DNA from: Pseudomonas kilonensis | GTDB lineage: Bacteria > Pseudomonadota > Gammaproteobacteria > Pseudomonadales > Pseudomonadaceae | Assembly: GCF_001269885.1 (NCBI RefSeq) | Contig: NZ_LHVH01000035.1 | Coordinates: 434,001-498,000, forward strand | Direction: 5' to 3' | Length of the DNA stretch: 64,000 nt | Part shown: in pieces, positions 9,619 to 19,113 of the stretch | Layout of the letters: every line of letters starts with the position of its first letter | Numbering within the stretch: the stretch's first letter is position 1 | Notes under the pieces: generated by a model | Told to the model about the DNA's origin: nothing | What the model saw: only the letters and a program-made list of their open reading frames with translations | Databases searched by the model: none | Position numbers and translations under genes: made by a program

Positions 9619-9652
9619 GGGGTATGGGTGAACTTGCTCGTGACGGGACGCT

Positions 9653-11629
9653 TCAGCGGAACCGATCAACCTCTTGGCGCAGGTCCTGGGCCAGTTTTTC
9701 CAGTTCCTTGGCGGTGAGTGCCAGGTTCGAGACCACTTGGCGCTGTTCGCTGTTGGCCATGGCAATGCTTTGCAGGTTGCTGCTGAGCAGGGTCGCGGTG
9801 CTGCTTTGTTCCTGGGTGGCGGTGGTGATCGCCGCAAATTGCTGGCCGGCCGAGCGGCTTTGCTCATCGATGCGGGCCAAGGCCGTGGCTACGTTGGCGT
9901 TGCGCGACAGGCCTTCCTGCATCAACACATTGCCCTGCTCCATCGTGCTGATGGCATTGCCGGTTTCCTGCTGGATGCTGTTGATCATGCTGGAGATTTC
10001 GTCCGTGGCCTGGCGAGTGCGGGAAGCCAGGCTGCGGACTTCATCGGCCACCACGGCGAAACCACGGCCCTGCTCGCCTGCGCGGGCAGCTTCGATGGCG
10101 GCGTTCAAGGCCAGCAGGTTGGTCTGCTCGGCGATCGAGGTGATCACACCCACGATGCCACCGATTTCCTGGGAACGCTGGCCCAGGGTGTTGATGACCG
10201 TGGCCGTGCTGTTCAGCGCACCGGCAATTTGCTCCAGGGACGACGACGCTTCGTCCATCGAGGTCCGGCCAATGCGGGTTTGCTGGGCGTTTTCCTGGGC
10301 CAGGCGCTCGGTGTTGCCCATGTTGTCGGCAATGTTCAATGAGGTCGCACTGAACTCTTCCACCGCGCCGGCCATGCTGGTGATTTCGCCGGATTGCTGC
10401 TCCATGCCTTCATACGCCCCGCTGGACAACCCGGACAGCGCCTGGGCGCGGCTGTTGACCTCCTGGGAGGCCTTGCGGATGTGCTCGACCATGGTCGACA
10501 AGGCCTGGCTCATCTGGTTGAAGGCACGGGCCAACTGACCGATTTCATCATGGCTCGACACGTTCAGGCGCACGCTCAGGTCGCCGGCGCCCAAGGCTTC
10601 GGCCTGGCGTACCAGGTCCCCAAGCGGAGCCAATTTGCTACGCAACAACCACATTGCCGAGCCGACCGCCAACAACATCGCCAGCAGGCTGCCAATGGCC
10701 AATTGCGTACCGACGCTCCAGGTCACGGCGCGAATCTCGGTTTTCGGCATGCTCGCCACCACGGCCCATGGCCCGCCTTCGAACGGTACGGCGACGCTGT
10801 AGAACGCTTCCGCGGTGTCGTCCCAGAACGCACCCTTGCCCGGTTTTTTGATCAAGCCCGTGATGGCCGCAGTAGCGTTGTCCAGCGCCTGTACGCCCGC
10901 CGGCGGCACCAGCCATTTGTTTTGTTCATCCAACAATGCCAGCGAACCGGTCTGGCCGATGCGGAAACGCTTGAGGTTCTCGAACTGCGCGTTCTGCGCA
11001 TCGGTGTAGTCGAAGCCTACATACAACACGGCAATGATCTTGCCGCCGCTGTCGCGTACAGGCGTGTACTGCGACATGTAGAAGCGTCCAAAAAGCAAGG
11101 CTCGACCGATGTAGCTCTGCCCGCTGATCACCGGACCGTAGGCTGGACCGGCGCGGTCGAGCACGGTACCAATGGCCCGCGTGCCGTCCTGTTTACTGAC
11201 GGAGGTACTGACGCGGATGAAATCGTCGCCGCTGCGCACGAATACCGTGGCAACCCCGGCGGTCATCGCCTTGAAGTCATCCACTTCCTTGAAGTTGTTA
11301 TTCAACACTTCGCTGCCCAGGTTCAAGCCTGGGGTCTGTACGCCCGCCACCGTCACCGGCTGGTCTGGATGCACGGTCAGGCCCGCGCTGAAGCGCTTTT
11401 CGAACAGACCGGCCAATCGCTGCGTGCTCTCGCGCAAGGTGCCGTGGAACGTATTGAGCTGATCGGCCATCAGACGCGCTTCGCTGGCCAGGTGTTCTTC
11501 ACGGGTGGCGAGGTTGGCAGCGTCCAGCGAACGCAGGGCGAAGACGGTACTGCCGGAGATCACGATCGCCAATATCACAGCGAGGGCAAGGCCTAGCTGT
11601 GAGGCGATCCGGGCACGGGGTTGAGACAT
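9653..11629 (-). CDS. Methyl-accepting chemotaxis protein with Cache_3/Cache_2-type sensor
   Basis: A 658-residue chemoreceptor. A first membrane helix (about 12-32), a large periplasmic double-Cache region (about 35-315) containing [17 protein letters not shown] and [12 protein letters not shown], and a second helix (about 318-340) lead to a HAMP domain ([27 protein letters not shown]). The cytoplasmic hairpin carries the MCP tip signature [20 protein letters not shown]. Small ligands such as organic acids are usual for this sensor type, but none can be named here. The frame is open 53 codons further upstream; ATG 11629 ([10 protein letters not shown]) with AGGAG five bases before it is chosen. 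No CheB/CheR-docking pentapeptide is seen at the C-terminus. Confidence 0.9.
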   Translation of the reverse strand: MSQPRARIASQLGLALAVILAIVISGSTVFALRSLDAANLATREEHLASEARLMADQLNTFHGTLRESTQRLAGLFEKRFSAGLTVHPDQPVTVAGVQTPGLNLGSEVLNNNFKEVDDFKAMTAGVATVFVRSGDDFIRVSTSVSKQDGTRAIGTVLDRAGPAYGPVISGQSYIGRALLFGRFYMSQYTPVRDSGGKIIAVLYVGFDYTDAQNAQFENLKRFRIGQTGSLALLDEQNKWLVPPAGVQALDNATAAITGLIKKPGKGAFWDDTAEAFYSVAVPFEGGPWAVVASMPKTEIRAVTWSVGTQLAIGSLLAMLLAVGSAMWLLRSKLAPLGDLVRQAEALGAGDLSVRLNVSSHDEIGQLARAFNQMSQALSTMVEHIRKASQEVNSRAQALSGLSSGAYEGMEQQSGEITSMAGAVEEFSATSLNIADNMGNTERLAQENAQQTRIGRTSMDEASSSLEQIAGALNSTATVINTLGQRSQEIGGIVGVITSIAEQTNLLALNAAIEAARAGEQGRGFAVVADEVRSLASRTRQATDEISSMINSIQQETGNAISTMEQGNVLMQEGLSRNANVATALARIDEQSRSAGQQFAAITTATQEQSSTATLLSSNLQSIAMANSEQRQVVSNLALTAKELEKLAQDLRQEVDRFR

Positions 11630-11814
11630 GACGGCTCCTGGCCGAGAGACCGGATCATCCTGATCACGCTCGCACGCTCGGCATTTTTCGAGTGAGGTGT
11701 AAGTTGGTCCTTTCTGCACGAAGGTTCCATCCCCACACATTCGGCGGCAAAACCAAATACTTGAGCGGCTTGGAAGGATTAATGCCAATTGGCTATCACA
11801 GCAACTGCAACGTT

Positions 11815-12735
11815 TTAGCCCAAACGCTGCACGTCGGGCAATTGCATGGCCTTCACCTCACCCTGGAGGAAGTCGCTGAGTCGGCGCAAACGTTCACCTC
11901 CCGGTCGGGTTTTCGGCCAGACCAGGTAATAGTGTTCACCGCTGGCGACAGCCGTCGGCCAGGGTAGGCTCAGGCGCCCCTGAGCGACGTCCTCGGCCAC
12001 CATCAGCAGGTCGCCCATGGAAACCCCATAGCCGCGTGCCGCTGCGATCATGCCCAGCTCCAGGGTATCGAACACTTGGCCCCCCTTGAGCGAGACCTTG
12101 TCAGACAGGCCCATGCGTTGCAGCCAATTGCGCCAGTCCCGGCGATCCGGCGTGGGGTGCAGCAATTCAGCGCTGGCCAACCGCGCCACATCCCAAGGCT
12201 GGTCGTTCAGCAGGTTCGGCGCGCCCACCGGGATCAATTCCTCGGGAAACAGCAAACTGGCCTCCCAGTCCGCCGGAAAATGCCCGTTGCCCAACAATAC
12301 GGCGCAATCGAAGGGCTCGACGTTGAAGTCCACCGAGTCGATGTCCATCCAGGCACTGGTCAGTTGCACCTCGTTGCCGGGCTGCAAATGCCGAAAGCGA
12401 CTCAGGCGCGCCAACAGCCAGCGCATGGTCAGCGTGGAAGGCGCTTTCATGCGCAGGATGCCATCCTCGCCATGCAAGGTATGGCAGGCGCGCTCCAGCG
12501 CCATGAAGCCCTCACGTACGCCCGGCAACAACAACCGCGCCGCCTCGGTCAATTGCAGGTTACGGCCGCTGCGCAGGAACAGCCGGCAGGCAAAGTGATC
12601 TTCCAGCGTGCGAATGTGCCGGCTGACGGCGCTCTGGGTGATCGACAGCTCTTCAGCGGCCCGGGTGAACGAGCTGTAGCGCGCCGCGGCTTCGAATGCC
12701 CGCAGCGCATAAAGAGGAGGAAGACGACGAGGCAT
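11815..12735 (-). CDS. LysR-family transcriptional regulator (GcvA-like)
   Basis: A 306-residue LysR regulator. The winged HTH sits at the start ([38 protein letters not shown]) and the remainder is the LysR substrate-binding domain; the sequence style ([30 protein letters not shown]) is that of the GcvA/AmpR branch. It is divergent from the MATE pump gene with a 158-bp gap, so it may control that gene. The start ATG 12735 has GGAG at eight bases; an open extension upstream overlaps the control region and is rejected. Confidence 0.9.
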   Translation of the reverse strand: MPRRLPPLYALRAFEAAARYSSFTRAAEELSITQSAVSRHIRTLEDHFACRLFLRSGRNLQLTEAARLLLPGVREGFMALERACHTLHGEDGILRMKAPSTLTMRWLLARLSRFRHLQPGNEVQLTSAWMDIDSVDFNVEPFDCAVLLGNGHFPADWEASLLFPEELIPVGAPNLLNDQPWDVARLASAELLHPTPDRRDWRNWLQRMGLSDKVSLKGGQVFDTLELGMIAAARGYGVSMGDLLMVAEDVAQGRLSLPWPTAVASGEHYYLVWPKTRPGGERLRRLSDFLQGEVKAMQLPDVQRLG

Positions 12736-12893
12736 CGCAGAAGCTCCATGGCGTTGTTCGCAAACCCTACCAGAAACCCATCCAGCATGAGTTTTAATCA
12801 TGCCAGCGATCTTTTTTATCCCTTTGTGCAATCCGCCGAGAGCGCCGAGAATCGTTGCTTTACTGCCTTGTTTGAACATGGAGCGTGATGATC

Positions 12894-14288
12894 ATGCGGC
12901 ATCCAGTGCGTACCGAACTCTGGGCCATCCTGCGGCTGGCGGGGCCGTTGATTGCCTCGCAGTTGGCGCACATGCTGATGGTGCTCACCGACACCGTGAT
13001 GATGGCACGCCTGAGCCCAGAAGCCCTGGCCGGCGGTGGGCTTGGGGCGGCCACCTATTCGTTCGTATCGATCTTCTGCATCGGCGTGATCGCCGCGGTA
13101 GGCACCCTGGTCGCGATCCGCCAGGGCGCAGGCGATGTCGAAGGCGCCACCCGGCTGACCCAAGCCGGACTGTGGCTGGCCTGGTTGATGGCGCTGATGG
13201 CCGGGTTGCTGTTGTGGAACCTCAAGCCGGTGCTGCTGATGTTCGGCCAGACCGAAACCAACGTGCTGTCCGCCGGACAGTTCCTGCTGGCGCTGCCATT
13301 CGCCCTGCCCGGCTACTTGAGCTTCATGGCCCTGCGCGGCTTCACCAGTGCCATCGGCCGGGCCACACCGGTCATGGTGATCAGCCTCGGCGGGACGGTG
13401 GCCAACTTCCTGCTCAACTACGCGCTCATCACCGGCATGTTCGGCCTGCCAAAACTCGGCTTGATGGGGATCGGCCTGGTCACGGCCATCGTCGCCAACT
13501 GCATGGCCCTGACGCTGGCCTGGCATATCCATCGGCACCCGGCCTACCGTGCCTATCCGCTGCTCGACGGCCTGTCGCGGCCCAATCGCCAGTACCTCAA
13601 GGAGCTGTGGCGCCTGGGCCTGCCGATTGGCGGCACTTACGCGGTGGAGGTCGGGCTGTTTGCGTTCGCTGCGCTGTGCATGGGCACCATGGGCAGCACG
13701 CCGTTGGCAGCCCACCAGATCGCGCTGCAGATCGTCTCGGTGGCGTTCATGGTGCCGGCGGGAATGTCCTACGCCATCACCATGCGCATCGGCCATCACT
13801 ATGGCGCCGGGCAGTTGCTGATGGCGCGCCTGGCGGGTCGGGTCGGGATTGGCTTTGGCGCGGCCGCCATGCTGGCGTTCGCCATGGTGTTCTGGTTGCT
13901 GCCCCATCCATTGGTCGGCTTGTTCCTGGACCACGACGACCCGGCGTTTCGCGATGTGATCAACCTGGCCGTGAGCCTGCTGGCGGTGGCGGCGTGGTTC
14001 GAGCTGTTCGATGGCACGCAAACCATCGCCATGGGCTGCATTCGCGGGCTCAAGGACGCCAAGACCACTTTCCTGGTCGGTCTGGGTTGCTATTGGCTGA
14101 TCGGCGCGCCAGCGGCGTGGTGGATGGCGTTCCACCTGAACTGGGGACCGACCGGTGTCTGGTGGGGCCTGGCCCTGGGGCTGGCCTGCGCGGCCGTGAG
14201 CCTGACGGCGGCGTTTGAATGGAAGATGAAGCGGATGATTCGCAGTGAGCCTGGGCTGAGGCGTTTCGAAAGCATCCAAGCCGACTGA
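12894..14288 (+). CDS. MATE-family multidrug efflux transporter (NorM-like)
   Basis: A 464-residue transporter with twelve hydrophobic segments and the two-fold MATE repeat. The family pattern is visible in LAGPLIASQLAHMLMVLTDTVM at the N-terminus and in PIGGTYAVEVGLFAFAALCMG plus LAAHQIALQIVSVAFMVPAG in the second half. These pumps exchange cations for drugs or dyes across the inner membrane. GGAG at 12880-12883 could serve ATG 12894 (ten bases), ATG 12888 or GTG 12885; 12894 fits the family N-terminus. Neighbours on both sides (LysR gene, GGDEF/EAL gene) match PAO1 order as I recall it. Confidence 0.92.
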   Translation: MRHPVRTELWAILRLAGPLIASQLAHMLMVLTDTVMMARLSPEALAGGGLGAATYSFVSIFCIGVIAAVGTLVAIRQGAGDVEGATRLTQAGLWLAWLMALMAGLLLWNLKPVLLMFGQTETNVLSAGQFLLALPFALPGYLSFMALRGFTSAIGRATPVMVISLGGTVANFLLNYALITGMFGLPKLGLMGIGLVTAIVANCMALTLAWHIHRHPAYRAYPLLDGLSRPNRQYLKELWRLGLPIGGTYAVEVGLFAFAALCMGTMGSTPLAAHQIALQIVSVAFMVPAGMSYAITMRIGHHYGAGQLLMARLAGRVGIGFGAAAMLAFAMVFWLLPHPLVGLFLDHDDPAFRDVINLAVSLLAVAAWFELFDGTQTIAMGCIRGLKDAKTTFLVGLGCYWLIGAPAAWWMAFHLNWGPTGVWWGLALGLACAAVSLTAAFEWKMKRMIRSEPGLRRFESIQAD

Positions 14289-14297
14289 GATTCCCTA

Positions 14298-14386
14298 TGT
14301 GGGAGCGGGCTTGCTCGCGAAGGCGGTGTATCAGCCAGACATATATCGACTGACCCACCGCCTTCGCGAGCAAGCCCGCTCCCACA
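14298..14386. repeat. REP doublet, family A
   Basis: Inverted cores tgtgggagcgggcttgctcg and cgcgagcaagcccgctccca sit between the convergent MATE and GGDEF/EAL genes. Confidence 0.88.
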
Positions 14387-14396
14387 GGGTTTTGAG

Positions 14397-16067
14397 TCAG
14401 CTGATTTCCAGCATCGACTGCTGATCACCCTCGAAGGTCAAGTACTCAACCAACTCCGGCAACGGCAACGGCTTGCTGATCAGGAAACCCTGCACCTGGT
14501 CACAACCGAAACCGCGTAGCAGGTCCAGTTGCTCCCGGGTTTCCACACCTTCGGCCACCACTTCCAGGTTGAGGTTGTGCGCCAGGTTGATCATTGCGTG
14601 CACCAGTTTGCGGTTCTCTTCGCGCTGCTCCATGCCGCCGACGAAGCTCTTGTCGATCTTGAGCAGGGCGATGGGCAGGCTGTTGAGGTGCACGAACGAG
14701 GAGAATCCGGTACCGAAGTCGTCCAGGGAGAAGCGCACTCCCAGGCGGCCCAGGGCATCCATGGTCTGCTTGACCAGCTCGCTACGGCGCATGACGGCGG
14801 TTTCGGTGAGTTCGAACTCCAGCCATTGGGCCTCGACACCCCGCTCGGCGATCAACCGGCTCAGGGTCGGCAGCAACTGGCTGTCCTGGAACTGCCGGAA
14901 CGACAGGTTGACCGCCATGTGCAACGGCGCCAGCCCCCGCTCGCGCAGGGCCTGCATGTCCCGCAGCGCGCGGGAAATCACCCAGTAGCCCAACGGCACG
15001 ATCAGGCCGCTCTGTTCGGCCAGCGGCACGAACTCACTGGGTGGCAGCAAGCCACGTTCGCCGTGACGCCAGCGCACCAGGGCTTCGAGACCGACGATGT
15101 GGCCGCCATCGAGGTTCAGCCGTGGCTGGTAATGCAGTTCCAACTCGTCACGGCGCAGTGCCCGGCGCAGCTCGCTTTCCAGGTCGGCGAGGCTGCGGGC
15201 ATTGCGATTGATGCGCTCGTTGAAGATATGAAAGGTGCAGCCCTGGGTGCTCTTGGCCTGCTGCATGGCGATATGGGCGTGCCACATCAGTGGATCGGCG
15301 CCGGCCTGGGCGCGGGCGTGGGCAACGCCCAGGCTGCAGCCGATCAGCAGGCTTTCACCGTCCACCCAGTAGGGCTCGGCCAAAGCTTCGGTAATACGCT
15401 CGGCCATCCACTCGGCCCGCTGTGGTGCGCGGCGGGTGTCGATCAACAGGGCGAATTCATCACTGCCCAATCGCGCCAATTGATCGCCGGCCTCGAGCGA
15501 GCTCTTGAGCCGCGACACCACTTGCAGGATCAAGCGGTCACCGGCCTGGTGGCCGAGGGCGTCGTTGGCGTGACGAAAGTTGTCCAGGTCCAGGTGACCG
15601 AGCGCCAGGCCACGGCCGTCGTTTTCCGCCAGGCGCGCCGCCAGCAGCGTCTGGAAACCCTGGCGATTGGCAATGCCCGTCAACGGGTCCTGTTCGGCGA
15701 GGCGCTGCAAGGTGTTTTCCAGCACGCCGCGTTCGCGCACATGGCGCAGGCAACGACGCAGGGTCGCGCTGTCGAGCACGTCGCGCACCAGCCAGTCGCT
15801 GACGCCGTCGGGGGCAGCCGCCGGCTCGTGTTCGAGCAACAGGATGGTCGGCAGGCTGCAACGACCCGGCGCCGGTTGCAACGTCGCAACGGTCAGCAAC
15901 ACCGCGTTGCGATTGTCTTCGAACAGGCTGCTGACGGACTCCCAGCTCGGCGCGCTGATCAACACGACCGAGGGCCCCAAGGGCACCAGGCACTCGCGCA
16001 AAATTGCTGACCACGCAGGCTCTTCGGCCAATAACAGCAAACGCAAGGGTTCGACAGGCGTTGACAA
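14397..16067 (-). CDS. GGDEF/EAL cyclic-di-GMP protein (ProE-like)
   Basis: A 556-residue protein with an N-terminal receiver-like or pseudo-receiver part (about 1-115), a GGDEF domain (about 125-285) and an EAL domain (about 300-545). The GGDEF signature is altered to GSDEF, while the phosphodiesterase residues are intact: GLEALVRW, the Asn of NLSFRQF, ELTETAV, DDFGTGFSS, KIDKSFV, AEGVET and QGFLISKPLP. That predicts net c-di-GMP hydrolysis. Its place beside the LysR-MATE pair and rep is that of PA5295/ProE in PAO1. The start is read as TTG at 16067, because GGGAG lies five bases upstream. Confidence 0.88.
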   Translation of the reverse strand: MSTPVEPLRLLLLAEEPAWSAILRECLVPLGPSVVLISAPSWESVSSLFEDNRNAVLLTVATLQPAPGRCSLPTILLLEHEPAAAPDGVSDWLVRDVLDSATLRRCLRHVRERGVLENTLQRLAEQDPLTGIANRQGFQTLLAARLAENDGRGLALGHLDLDNFRHANDALGHQAGDRLILQVVSRLKSSLEAGDQLARLGSDEFALLIDTRRAPQRAEWMAERITEALAEPYWVDGESLLIGCSLGVAHARAQAGADPLMWHAHIAMQQAKSTQGCTFHIFNERINRNARSLADLESELRRALRRDELELHYQPRLNLDGGHIVGLEALVRWRHGERGLLPPSEFVPLAEQSGLIVPLGYWVISRALRDMQALRERGLAPLHMAVNLSFRQFQDSQLLPTLSRLIAERGVEAQWLEFELTETAVMRRSELVKQTMDALGRLGVRFSLDDFGTGFSSFVHLNSLPIALLKIDKSFVGGMEQREENRKLVHAMINLAHNLNLEVVAEGVETREQLDLLRGFGCDQVQGFLISKPLPLPELVEYLTFEGDQQSMLEIS

Positions 16068-16340
16068 GCTGACTCCCTAGACTCTGCAAGGTGGTAGGCG
16101 CCGGGCATTATGACCTGCCCATGGGCAATGACCAATGCCAATGGTTCTCAAACACGCGGTTTAGGTGGTTTTTTTCCACTCCAAATCCTGCGCGGGACGC
16201 GATTGGCCCCACATCCTGCGTGAAAGTAACAAAAGCGGCAAATGACAATGCGCTGTGCGTCACAAGTCGGAGAGAGCAGCACAATTCTCAGAGCCTGTTA
16301 AAATGCCGGCCCATTTCGCAAACGACTCCCTGACTCTGTC

Positions 16341-18350
16341 ATGTCCCGACTCAATCCCCGGCAGCAAGAAGCCGTGAACTATGTCGGCGGCCCTCTTTTG
16401 GTGCTCGCCGGTGCAGGCTCCGGCAAGACCAGCGTAATCACCCGCAAGATCGCGCACCTGGTCCAGAATTGTGGCATCCGCGCCCAGTACATCGTCGCCA
16501 TGACCTTCACCAACAAAGCCGCCCGGGAAATGAAGGAACGGGTCGGCGGCCTGCTGCGCGCCGGCGAAGGCCGCGGCCTGACGGTCTGCACCTTCCACAA
16601 CCTGGGCTTGAACATCATCCGCAAGGAACACGCGCGGCTGGGCTACAAACCGGGCTTCTCGATTTTCGACGAGACCGACGTCAAGGCCCTGATGACCGAC
16701 ATCATGCAAAAGGAGTACTCGGGCGACGACGGCGTGGATGAGATCAAGAACATGATCGGCGCCTGGAAAAACGACCTGATCCTGCCGCCCGAGGCCCTGG
16801 AAAACGCCCGCAACCCCAAGGAGCAGACTGCCGCCATCGTCTACACCCACTACCAGCGCACGCTCAAGGCGTTCAACGCGGTGGACTTCGACGACCTGAT
16901 CCTGTTGCCGGTCAAGCTGTTCCAGGACCACGCCGACATTCTCGAGAAATGGCAGAACAAGGTCCGCTACCTGCTCGTGGACGAATACCAGGACACCAAC
17001 GCCAGCCAGTATTTGCTGGTGAAGCTGCTGATCGGTACGCGCAACCAGTTCACCGTGGTAGGCGACGACGATCAGTCGATCTATGCCTGGCGCGGCGCGC
17101 GGCCGGAAAACCTGATGTTGCTCAAGGAAGACTACCCGTCGCTCAAAGTGGTGATGCTGGAGCAGAACTACCGCTCCACCAGCCGCATCCTGCGCTGTGC
17201 CAACGTGTTGATTTCCAACAACCCCCACGAGTTCGAAAAGCAACTGTGGAGCGAGATGGGCCACGGCGACGAGATCCGCGTGATCCGTTGCCGCAACGAA
17301 GACGCCGAAGCCGAGCGCGTGGCCATGGAAATCCTCAGCCTGCACCTGCGCACCGACCGGCCGTACAGCGATTTTGCGATCCTGTACCGCGGCAACTACC
17401 AGGCCAAGCTGATCGAGCTGAAACTGCAGCATCACCAGATCCCTTATCGCCTGTCGGGGGGCAACAGCTTTTTCGGACGCCAGGAAGTGAAGGACCTGAT
17501 GGCCTACTTCCGTCTGATCGTGAACCCGGACGACGACAACGCCTTCCTGCGGGTAATCAATGTGCCGCGCCGGGAAATCGGTTCCACCACCCTGGAAAAG
17601 CTCGGCAACTACGCCACCGAACGCAAGATCTCGATGTATGCCGCCACCGACGAAATCGGCCTGGGCGAGCATCTGGATAGCCGCTTCACCGACCGCCTGG
17701 CGCGCTTCAAGCGCTTCATGGACAAGGTTCGCGAACAGTGCGCCGGGGAAGATCCGATTTCGGCGCTGCGCAGCATGGTGATGGACATCGACTACGAGAA
17801 CTGGCTGCGCACCAACAGCTCCAGCGACAAGGCTGCCGACTACCGCATGAGCAACGTCTGGTTCCTGATCGAGGCGTTGAAGAACACCCTGGAAAAAGAC
17901 GAAGACGGCGACATGACGGTCGAGGACGCCATCGGCAAACTCGTGCTGCGCGACATGCTCGAGCGCCAGCAGGAAGAGGAAGACGGCGCCGAAGGTGTGC
18001 AGATGATGACGCTGCACGCCTCCAAGGGCCTGGAATTCCCCTACGTGTTCATCATGGGCATGGAAGAAGAAATCCTGCCGCACCGCTCCAGCATCGAGGC
18101 CGACACCATCGAGGAAGAACGGCGCCTGGCGTACGTCGGGATTACCCGGGCCCGTCAGACGCTGGCCTTCACCTTCGCCGCCAAGCGCAAGCAATACGGC
18201 GAAGTGATCGACTGTGCCCCCAGCCGCTTTCTCGATGAACTGCCGCCGGACGACCTGGCCTGGGAAGGCAACGACGACACGCCGACGGAAGTCAAAGTCG
18301 TTCGCGGCAACAGCGCCCTGGCGGATATACGCGCGATGTTAAAGCGCTAG
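16341..18350 (+). CDS. rep: ATP-dependent DNA helicase Rep
   Basis: A 669-residue UvrD/Rep superfamily 1A helicase. Motif I LAGAGSGKTSVITRKI, motif Ia AMTFTNKAAREMKER, motif II VDEYQDTN, motif III GDDDQSIYAWRGA, motif IV EQNYRST, motif V TLHASKGLEFPYVFIMG and motif VI YVGITRARQTL are all intact. Rep unwinds 3'-5' and removes proteins ahead of the replication fork. Length equals the usual Rep (about 670), shorter than UvrD. An extended -10 (TGTTAAAAT, ending 16304) stands 36 bp upstream of the ATG; the rest of 16068-16340 shows nothing. Confidence 0.95.
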   Translation: MSRLNPRQQEAVNYVGGPLLVLAGAGSGKTSVITRKIAHLVQNCGIRAQYIVAMTFTNKAAREMKERVGGLLRAGEGRGLTVCTFHNLGLNIIRKEHARLGYKPGFSIFDETDVKALMTDIMQKEYSGDDGVDEIKNMIGAWKNDLILPPEALENARNPKEQTAAIVYTHYQRTLKAFNAVDFDDLILLPVKLFQDHADILEKWQNKVRYLLVDEYQDTNASQYLLVKLLIGTRNQFTVVGDDDQSIYAWRGARPENLMLLKEDYPSLKVVMLEQNYRSTSRILRCANVLISNNPHEFEKQLWSEMGHGDEIRVIRCRNEDAEAERVAMEILSLHLRTDRPYSDFAILYRGNYQAKLIELKLQHHQIPYRLSGGNSFFGRQEVKDLMAYFRLIVNPDDDNAFLRVINVPRREIGSTTLEKLGNYATERKISMYAATDEIGLGEHLDSRFTDRLARFKRFMDKVREQCAGEDPISALRSMVMDIDYENWLRTNSSSDKAADYRMSNVWFLIEALKNTLEKDEDGDMTVEDAIGKLVLRDMLERQQEEEDGAEGVQMMTLHASKGLEFPYVFIMGMEEEILPHRSSIEADTIEEERRLAYVGITRARQTLAFTFAAKRKQYGEVIDCAPSRFLDELPPDDLAWEGNDDTPTEVKVVRGNSALADIRAMLKR

Positions 18351-18384
18351 AATCGACTACTTTTTTACCGACTTCAGGCGCTGA

Positions 18385-18978
<594 letters not shown>

Positions 18979-18992
18979 CCCCCTCATACCCC

Positions 18993-19096
18993 TGTGGGAG
19001 CGGCGGTGCGGCGATCCGACTTGCTCGCGAAGGCGGTGTATCAGTTAGCATTGATGTGGCTGACACACCGCCTTCGCGAGCAAGCCCGCTCCCACA
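18993..19096. repeat. REP doublet with internal insertion, family A
   Basis: A standard inverted REP pair, except that the left core is split: after tgtgggagcg about 16 extra bases (ggcggtgcggcgatccga region) precede cttgctcgcgaaggcgg. The right arm is intact. Confidence 0.8.
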
Positions 19097-19113
19097 GGGG
19101 AAGGTGCACGCCT

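Noticed and set aside
11630-11788. N-terminal extension of the chemoreceptor (53 codons)
   Set aside because: The added residues are not membrane-anchor-like, and AGGAG with ATG 11629 gives a normal N-terminus.
16260-18194. 644-codon open frame opposite rep
   Set aside because: Shadow of the rep coding sequence, with low-complexity Val/Gly/His composition and no motif.
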